DNA from: Clostridiales bacterium
GTDB taxonomy: Bacteria > Bacillota > Clostridia > Christensenellales > Borkfalkiaceae
Reading direction: 5' to 3'
DNA length: 37,001 nt
Assembly (NCBI GenBank): GCA_022508285.1
Contig: JAFLVN010000013.1
Location: 1 to 37,001 of the forward strand
Shown: positions 32,095 to 37,001 of the stretch, one piece after another
Numbering within the stretch: the first letter of the stretch is position 1
Layout: the number at the start of each line of letters is the position of its first letter
Made by a program: the position numbers and the translations under genes
Notes under the pieces: model-generated
What the model was told of the DNA's origin: nothing
Databases searched by the model: none
The model's input: the letters and a program-made list of their open reading frames with translations, nothing else

Positions 32095-34928
32095 GATTTT
32101 TCTCCTCTTGATTTTTTGAATCCGCCGAAGAAGCTTACTATATCTTCCCACTTGAGCTTACGTACCACAATATCGATTAAGAACAGCGCTACCGCTATAA
32201 GCAGCAGGAAGAAGGTTAAATCCTGGGTATATACACCCGTATCGTTTTTATCGTTTTCTATTTTCAGTTTGCCCGATAGAACAACCTGACCTCTGCCGTT
32301 TATTGCCCTGTACAGCGGAGAAACTTCGAATGTGGCAAACTCGTCGTACTCGTTCGGGTAGGATATGTTGAGATAAGATTTAGACTCGTAACTGTACTCG
32401 CCGTACGAATAGTCTACTGTTATTTCGTATCTGCCTACTTCCACCGAGGTGAACTCATAGGTAAAATTACTGCCTTGCCACCTTTGAGTTTGGTCTACCG
32501 ATTTGCCGTCAGGCGTCGATATGCGTATTCTTACAACGGCGTCGTAGTGCAGGTCGCTCTCGGCGGGTGTAAGACTTACAGTTGTTGAGCTACCGTTTTT
32601 AGTGACTTCGAACTTATACGGATATGCGGCTTTTTTGTTGGGAGTGCAGACTTCCATAATGTTGCTGAAGAAGATTGAGTCTATCCCCGCTTCTTCCCAA
32701 TAACGTATCCAATCGCCCGCAAATGCCCCTGCGAACGAGGCGACCTTTCCGTCGCCGCAAGTCCAATATGAGAACAGCGGTATATTGATGGGTTTTCTGT
32801 TTTCCCTCTTGTGTTCTACCTGCAAAACGGTAGTGGCACTAGCCCTCGGGGAGCTGGTTATATACCAGGAAACCTGGGGAAGTCCGCTTGTGGGCAAACC
32901 TTCGAGAACGTCGTCGGTAACTCTGTTTACCACGACGTTGGCGTCCTGTTTAAACAGCTTGTTACCCTCTATCTCCGCTACCTCGCCGAACGTTGCTTCG
33001 TCAAGGGGTTTACCGGGGGCATTTAGGAAATAGTTGCCGTGACCTGCGTCAGCTAAATCCTTTAGATACTTTCCGTATTTGCTACTGTTAGCACCGTTAT
33101 TAGGATCGTTCAGATCCCAGCCCATGTTGTAAACGGAAGTAACAAAGCCGTCGTTGTAGATATCGCTAACAAAGCTAATTGCATTGCTGCGCTCGGTTGC
33201 ATTATGGTCGCCGCCGTCGGTTATAATCATTATCTGCTTATCGCTGAATCCGCCGGACAAGCCTTTTTCAACCTCTAAAACTTCATTGTAAACAGTCCGT
33301 AGCGGCGCCAATATACTTGTACCCTGCTTGGTTTCAAGCTGATCAATCCTTGCCAAAATAGTATCGGGATCGGTTAAAGGAGCTACATTCTGAAGAATAT
33401 ATTGCTCGTTCCAGAAAGCAATTACGGATACGTAGCACGAATCGTCTAAAAGTCCTACAAGCCTTTTTGCTGCGTCCTTGGCAACTAAAAACCTATCGTT
33501 TTGTATTAAACTGAACGACTGGTCTATTACGATTGTGTAGGACTTGGGAGCAGCGTCTGATCTGCCGAAACGCACGGGAAGCATGCCGTCAAGCTTTTGC
33601 AATACTGTGTTGGTGGTTTCGTCTTGAATATAGGTGTTACCTAAAGTTATAAGACTTTTGCCGTACGAGCTGACTACGGTATTGAGACCCGTCATAAAGC
33701 GGTCTCCGAGTCCGCCCAAAGTTCTTGCATCGAAATCGGCAAGCACTATTTCATCGTAAAGGCTGAGCTCTTCTGTAATGTAGGGCACGGCTTTTATATT
33801 TATACCGTACTCTGCCGCACCGTCTTTATCAATGGACGTATCGAAACAGTAGATATTTATTTTGGGGTCGTTTGCATACTTAGCGTAAAATCCGATCTTA
33901 TCCGTGGTGGTCAATTCGGTGTACTCATAGAGGTCGATAGTAGCACTGTTTTTGTACCGCTCGATGAGAGGCTCACAGTCGTCCCAGCTGTTGGTAAGCA
34001 TGAGCACTTTGAGCTCGCTGGCAACGGTCTGTGTGAAGGAATAGCTGTTGTTGTATTCGCTGGTATCGTTATTCCCCAGCTCCTCAAGACGGATTTCGTA
34101 GTTGAAAGTACCGCCCACGCTCGTGTCGAGATCCAAATTTACCTGATTGACGCCCTCAGAGAGCGTAGGAACGTCGAAAGCGCTCAAAATACCGTTTTTA
34201 TAGAGCGCTACTTTGCACGTAACGTTTTTGCGGCTGGATTCCACCGTGACGGATACAATTTCTTCGTGGCGGAGGAACGTAGACTCCGTGAAGTTTGCCG
34301 AAGATATCTGAACTTCGGGCTTGCCGGAGTTCGAATTGCTGTCAAGGAAGTATGCGTCTACCTTTACGTGCTGCCGCTCCAACTGGTCAACGGCAAGGCG
34401 CATTGCGCTTTTGTTGACCTCGTCGGTCTGCTTGGCGTCGGTTATGAGCACTATGCGCTTAATAACGTCTTCTCTGAACAGACTGCCCGCATAGGTCAAT
34501 GCCTCGGCTATGTTGGTTTCGCTGTCGTCAACCTTGGATTTTTTAACGCTCTTCACGTCTCTCTGCCTACCGAGGTCGCACAAAAGCTCATAGTCCTTGC
34601 CGAACGTTACAACGCCGATTTTGGAATTGGCGGGCAGTTCAATCCTGTTTTTTATTATGTTGTCGATTGTACTAAGGTTTTTGTTTGTCGAATACGAGAC
34701 GTCCGCAACCACGTATACGTCCGTTTCGGTAAGCACGGTATCTATGGTTGTTCCCGCAGCGGCGAGACCTATAATACCTGCCAAAACAATGTGCATAACC
34801 ATTGAAGCAATGTTATGCCCGTTCCTATTATCCTTTCTTATAGCGATAGCAAACGGTATCGTAAACAGTACGACAAGCGGTACGGCTATAAGCAGGAGAT
34901 AGGGATTATCGAAGTTGATATTGCTCAT
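32091..34928 (-). CDS. Membrane protein with two vWA domains and amidotransferase-like domain
   Basis: The 945-aa protein starts at 34928 (MSNINFDNPYLLLIAVPLVV); a slightly longer frame adds ten residues. Two N-terminal helices are followed by a first vWA domain with DVSYS (residues 76-80). Then come an Ig-like stretch and a glutamine-amidotransferase-like domain (about 305-440). A second vWA domain with DQSFS (near 469-473) and TDGGDHN follows. The segment FSYWTCGDGKVASFAGAFAGDW near 730 belongs to the amidotransferase-like architecture. One C-terminal helix precedes a basic tail. The metal-binding DxSxS motif is present in both vWA domains. It overlaps the BatA-like gene by 23 bases. The family is linked to MoxR-type ATPase systems that assemble or check envelope proteins. 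Confidence 0.88.
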   Translation of the reverse strand: MSNINFDNPYLLLIAVPLVVLFTIPFAIAIRKDNRNGHNIASMVMHIVLAGIIGLAAAGTTIDTVLTETDVYVVADVSYSTNKNLSTIDNIIKNRIELPANSKIGVVTFGKDYELLCDLGRQRDVKSVKKSKVDDSETNIAEALTYAGSLFREDVIKRIVLITDAKQTDEVNKSAMRLAVDQLERQHVKVDAYFLDSNSNSGKPEVQISSANFTESTFLRHEEIVSVTVESSRKNVTCKVALYKNGILSAFDVPTLSEGVNQVNLDLDTSVGGTFNYEIRLEELGNNDTSEYNNSYSFTQTVASELKVLMLTNSWDDCEPLIERYKNSATIDLYEYTELTTTDKIGFYAKYANDPKINIYCFDTSIDKDGAAEYGINIKAVPYITEELSLYDEIVLADFDARTLGGLGDRFMTGLNTVVSSYGKSLITLGNTYIQDETTNTVLQKLDGMLPVRFGRSDAAPKSYTIVIDQSFSLIQNDRFLVAKDAAKRLVGLLDDSCYVSVIAFWNEQYILQNVAPLTDPDTILARIDQLETKQGTSILAPLRTVYNEVLEVEKGLSGGFSDKQIMIITDGGDHNATERSNAISFVSDIYNDGFVTSVYNMGWDLNDPNNGANSSKYGKYLKDLADAGHGNYFLNAPGKPLDEATFGEVAEIEGNKLFKQDANVVVNRVTDDVLEGLPTSGLPQVSWYITSSPRASATTVLQVEHKRENRKPINIPLFSYWTCGDGKVASFAGAFAGDWIRYWEEAGIDSIFFSNIMEVCTPNKKAAYPYKFEVTKNGSSTTVSLTPAESDLHYDAVVRIRISTPDGKSVDQTQRWQGSNFTYEFTSVEVGRYEITVDYSYGEYSYESKSYLNISYPNEYDEFATFEVSPLYRAINGRGQVVLSGKLKIENDKNDTGVYTQDLTFFLLLIAVALFLIDIVVRKLKWEDIVSFFGGFKKSRGEKS

Positions 34929-36861
34929 AACAGTACACCCCAAAGTCTGCCACCGCAATGACAGCTAATATTATAAATATTACAAGTAAATTATCGTATT
35001 TGCCCGGAAGCTTTTCGTTTTTGGCTTCGCCCATGATGACGAATGCCTCATCCTGAACCTTAAGCTCACGCTCCTCAACGGGCAATGCCGAGTACACGTA
35101 GAATACTTTATCGTCGGGAATATCCTTTATGGTCATAGTCACGGTATAAACGCCGACCTCGGTCAATGAATATTCCGAAGTAGCCGTGCTTATATCGGGA
35201 TATTCGGTATGCCCGAGAGGCGTATCGATCCTGACGTTTTCACAGCCGTTGAGTATATTTATCACCAAAGTATCGCCGCTCATGAAGGAAGTTTTTTCCA
35301 CGACCGAGGGGAAAGAATACTTCAACATGTTGCTTACAATCGTAGGACAGTTTACCGACAATACAAACTGAGCCGAAGCTCTGAAATCGAATGCAAAAAT
35401 TACCTCGCGGTTGCCGTAGGCGTTGCTGCCCACTAAAATCAAGGGATTTTTGTCGCATTCTGCAAGTACTTGAAAATCACCGCCGCTCTTTCCTATCTTT
35501 GCATAATAGTCGAGCTCAAAGTTGCTTTTAACAATGCCTTCAAGCCTGCTCTGCAAAGACGTGTCGGTGTTTGTGGAATATTTTGCAGCGCCCGATGCAC
35601 GCACCTCGCCCTGGAAGTTGAAGTTGCTGCCTTCTACGCTTGCCGTGGGATTTATAAACCACACGACGCCGTCTTTGGGCATTTCGTCGGGAACACAGTT
35701 TTGGAAAATGTAGAGCCCGTACCCCGAGTATTCCTTGGGGTTGTACTCGGTGTCTTTGATAATTTTCAATTGATTCTGACCTAAACGTGCGGAAACGAGC
35801 GCCCACTCAACTAAATCAGGGGCGACATACGAAGTTTCCAACGGCGTTCTTTTTGTTATGGTTTTGCCGTACACGAGAAGGGTGTCTTCGTAGGTGGAGT
35901 GAGCCACGTTGAAAACTATCGCCTCATTATCGAGAGCAAGGGAATCCTTTTGACGTATGACAACCTTGAAAGATTCGAAATCCTTAAGATCGTTCGTATA
36001 AGTGAAGGTTTTTTGAACTTCCACATCTTCGCCTTCCGCACTCTCCAGCTCGGCAAGATAATCCTCGTACGAAGGCACCGAAACTTGTTGTGTGCCGTAC
36101 CGGGTTTTAGAACCGTCGAAATAGAAATCAATATTGAGGGTTGCGGCACTGCCGTAGGAGATGACGTTACCGGTAATTACAAGATTGCCGTTTAAATCAT
36201 AATCGTACTCGACGTCTGAAATGCCGTAGTTCACGTTTGCCGAATTCAGGTTTATAACCTTTAAATTCCCCGTTTCGGCATACGTTCTGTCGGTGATAAG
36301 ATAGGTCTTAACCGAAGGATGCTCATTAAAGTAAGTTTGTGCTTTCTCTAACGCTGCGGAGGGAGAAACGTTCGAATAGGAAACGTTATACATGTCACTC
36401 GACAGCGCATCGAGCGCACTGTCTTTATCGGTGAAAGACTCGCTGAAAACTTCGTCACCCGCAAATATCAGGGTGTAGGTACTGCCGTTCATAGAGTCTT
36501 TTATCATCTCGCTAATCTTCTTTTTACCCTCTTCGAAGCGTGTGCTGCCGCCCTGCGCAATATTCATACTGCCCGAACCGTCGAGGATAAAGCAATATTC
36601 CATCGCTCCGTCCTTTATTGACAGCACGGGATGGGCAAGAATTACGGATATGAGTGCCACAGCCAAAATCTGCAGAATCAGACTTAAAAGACCGGTAATC
36701 CTGTTGATGGGTATGCGGCGGCGAATGAATTTTTCACTCAGCGTCCAAAGATACGTTGAGGCAACGGTCTGCTCTGTGTACCTGTTTTTAATGATATATA
36801 TAAATACCAGTACGGGAATGGCGATTAGCGCCAAAAACCCTAAGGGATATAAAAATGTCAT
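34906..36861 (-). CDS. BatA-like vWA domain membrane protein
   Basis: The 651-aa protein begins MTFLYPLGFLALIAIPVLVF, the usual BatA-type N-terminus, with two helices (about residues 7-25 and 57-78) and then a vWA domain with DGSGS at residues 94-98. A long outer beta-rich part follows, then one C-terminal helix (LLVIFIILAVIAVADFG) and a short tail. The vWA domain binds Mg2+ and partner proteins. It overlaps the upstream DUF58-like gene as ATGA and the next gene by 23 bases, so translation is coupled along the operon. In this family a MoxR ATPase gene usually lies upstream, which would be beyond the right edge of this window. Confidence 0.9.
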   Translation of the reverse strand: MTFLYPLGFLALIAIPVLVFIYIIKNRYTEQTVASTYLWTLSEKFIRRRIPINRITGLLSLILQILAVALISVILAHPVLSIKDGAMEYCFILDGSGSMNIAQGGSTRFEEGKKKISEMIKDSMNGSTYTLIFAGDEVFSESFTDKDSALDALSSDMYNVSYSNVSPSAALEKAQTYFNEHPSVKTYLITDRTYAETGNLKVINLNSANVNYGISDVEYDYDLNGNLVITGNVISYGSAATLNIDFYFDGSKTRYGTQQVSVPSYEDYLAELESAEGEDVEVQKTFTYTNDLKDFESFKVVIRQKDSLALDNEAIVFNVAHSTYEDTLLVYGKTITKRTPLETSYVAPDLVEWALVSARLGQNQLKIIKDTEYNPKEYSGYGLYIFQNCVPDEMPKDGVVWFINPTASVEGSNFNFQGEVRASGAAKYSTNTDTSLQSRLEGIVKSNFELDYYAKIGKSGGDFQVLAECDKNPLILVGSNAYGNREVIFAFDFRASAQFVLSVNCPTIVSNMLKYSFPSVVEKTSFMSGDTLVINILNGCENVRIDTPLGHTEYPDISTATSEYSLTEVGVYTVTMTIKDIPDDKVFYVYSALPVEERELKVQDEAFVIMGEAKNEKLPGKYDNLLVIFIILAVIAVADFGVYCYEQYQLR

Positions 36862-37001
36862 TTCAGTACCCCCTGAGCAATCATATTATCAAAGAACACC
36901 TTATCCAGGGGATCCTGTGCGGAAACAAGAATATACTCGCCCCCACGCGACATGCAGTGGTCGCGTATTCTGCCCGTTGCATATTCAACGGCAAGCTTAT
37001 A
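36858..37001 (-). CDS. DUF58 family protein, C-terminal end only
   Basis: Only the last 47 residues are in the window (ending VFFDNMIAQGVLK). The fragment has the YATGRIRDHCMSRGGEY pattern expected at the end of DUF58 proteins, and its stop overlaps the BatA-like start by ATGA. DUF58 next to BatA is the standard order in MoxR-associated operons, so the assignment rests mostly on position. Confidence 0.55.
   Translation of the reverse strand, partial: YKLAVEYATGRIRDHCMSRGGEYILVSAQDPLDKVFFDNMIAQGVLK

Overview
This window looks like chromosomal DNA from an uncultured, gut-type member of the Clostridia (Firmicutes). The evidence is strong AGGAG-type ribosome binding sites, near-consensus TTGACA/TATAAT promoters, short AT-rich intergenic gaps with GC-rich hairpin terminators, tandem YitT proteins, a DUF5685/J-domain pair, a BspA-type repeat lipoprotein and many lipoproteins with an (L/F)xAC lipobox. 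The class-level placement is an inference from gene families; there is no rRNA marker here. I see no tRNA, rRNA, CRISPR array, IS element or phage genes.

Layout. 1-4.7 kb (minus strand): a truncated collagen-like lipoprotein, a 562-aa secreted protein, and a cassette of sigma factor, secreted C39-like cysteine peptidase and single-pass membrane protein. The peptidase gene and the 562-aa gene carry the same two-box promoter at identical spacing, which suggests a small sigma-factor regulon. 4.9-9.5 kb: a probable trpS, DUF5685, J-domain, membrane protein, rRNA m5U methyltransferase operon with coupled starts; the methyltransferase contains a 15-bp minisatellite and its stop codon lies in a 19-bp tandem repeat. 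9.7-15.7 kb: threonine synthase (apparently lacking its PLP lysine), a small P-loop protein, aspartate aminotransferase and two YitT paralogues, most with their own promoter and terminator. A 122-bp inverted-repeat element lies just after the first YitT gene. 15.8-20.9 kb: malic enzyme, a DUF1538 membrane protein, two P-II-like proteins, a GNAT-like protein and an 87-aa membrane protein.

21-28 kb (plus strand): a 744-aa lipoprotein, a copper-resistance operon (csoR with an operator inside an apparently leaderless promoter, then copA fused in frame to a copZ-like domain), and a BspA-type repeat lipoprotein. 28-37 kb (minus strand): a lipoprotein with fibronectin-III-like domains and three zinc ribbons, then an operon reading DUF58 (partial), BatA-like vWA protein, double-vWA/amidotransferase-like membrane protein, and a lipoprotein with six 15-residue calcium-binding-like repeats. 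The last three junctions are overlapping, so these proteins are probably made together as an envelope-associated complex.

How the parts work together. The window mixes housekeeping genes (trpS, rlmD-type, aspartate aminotransferase, malic enzyme) with envelope functions. The best candidates for undescribed biology are the sigma/peptidase regulon with its shared promoter, the DUF1538/dual P-II/malic enzyme cluster, the copA-copZ fusion with an internal start, and the vWA operon ending in a repeat lipoprotein.
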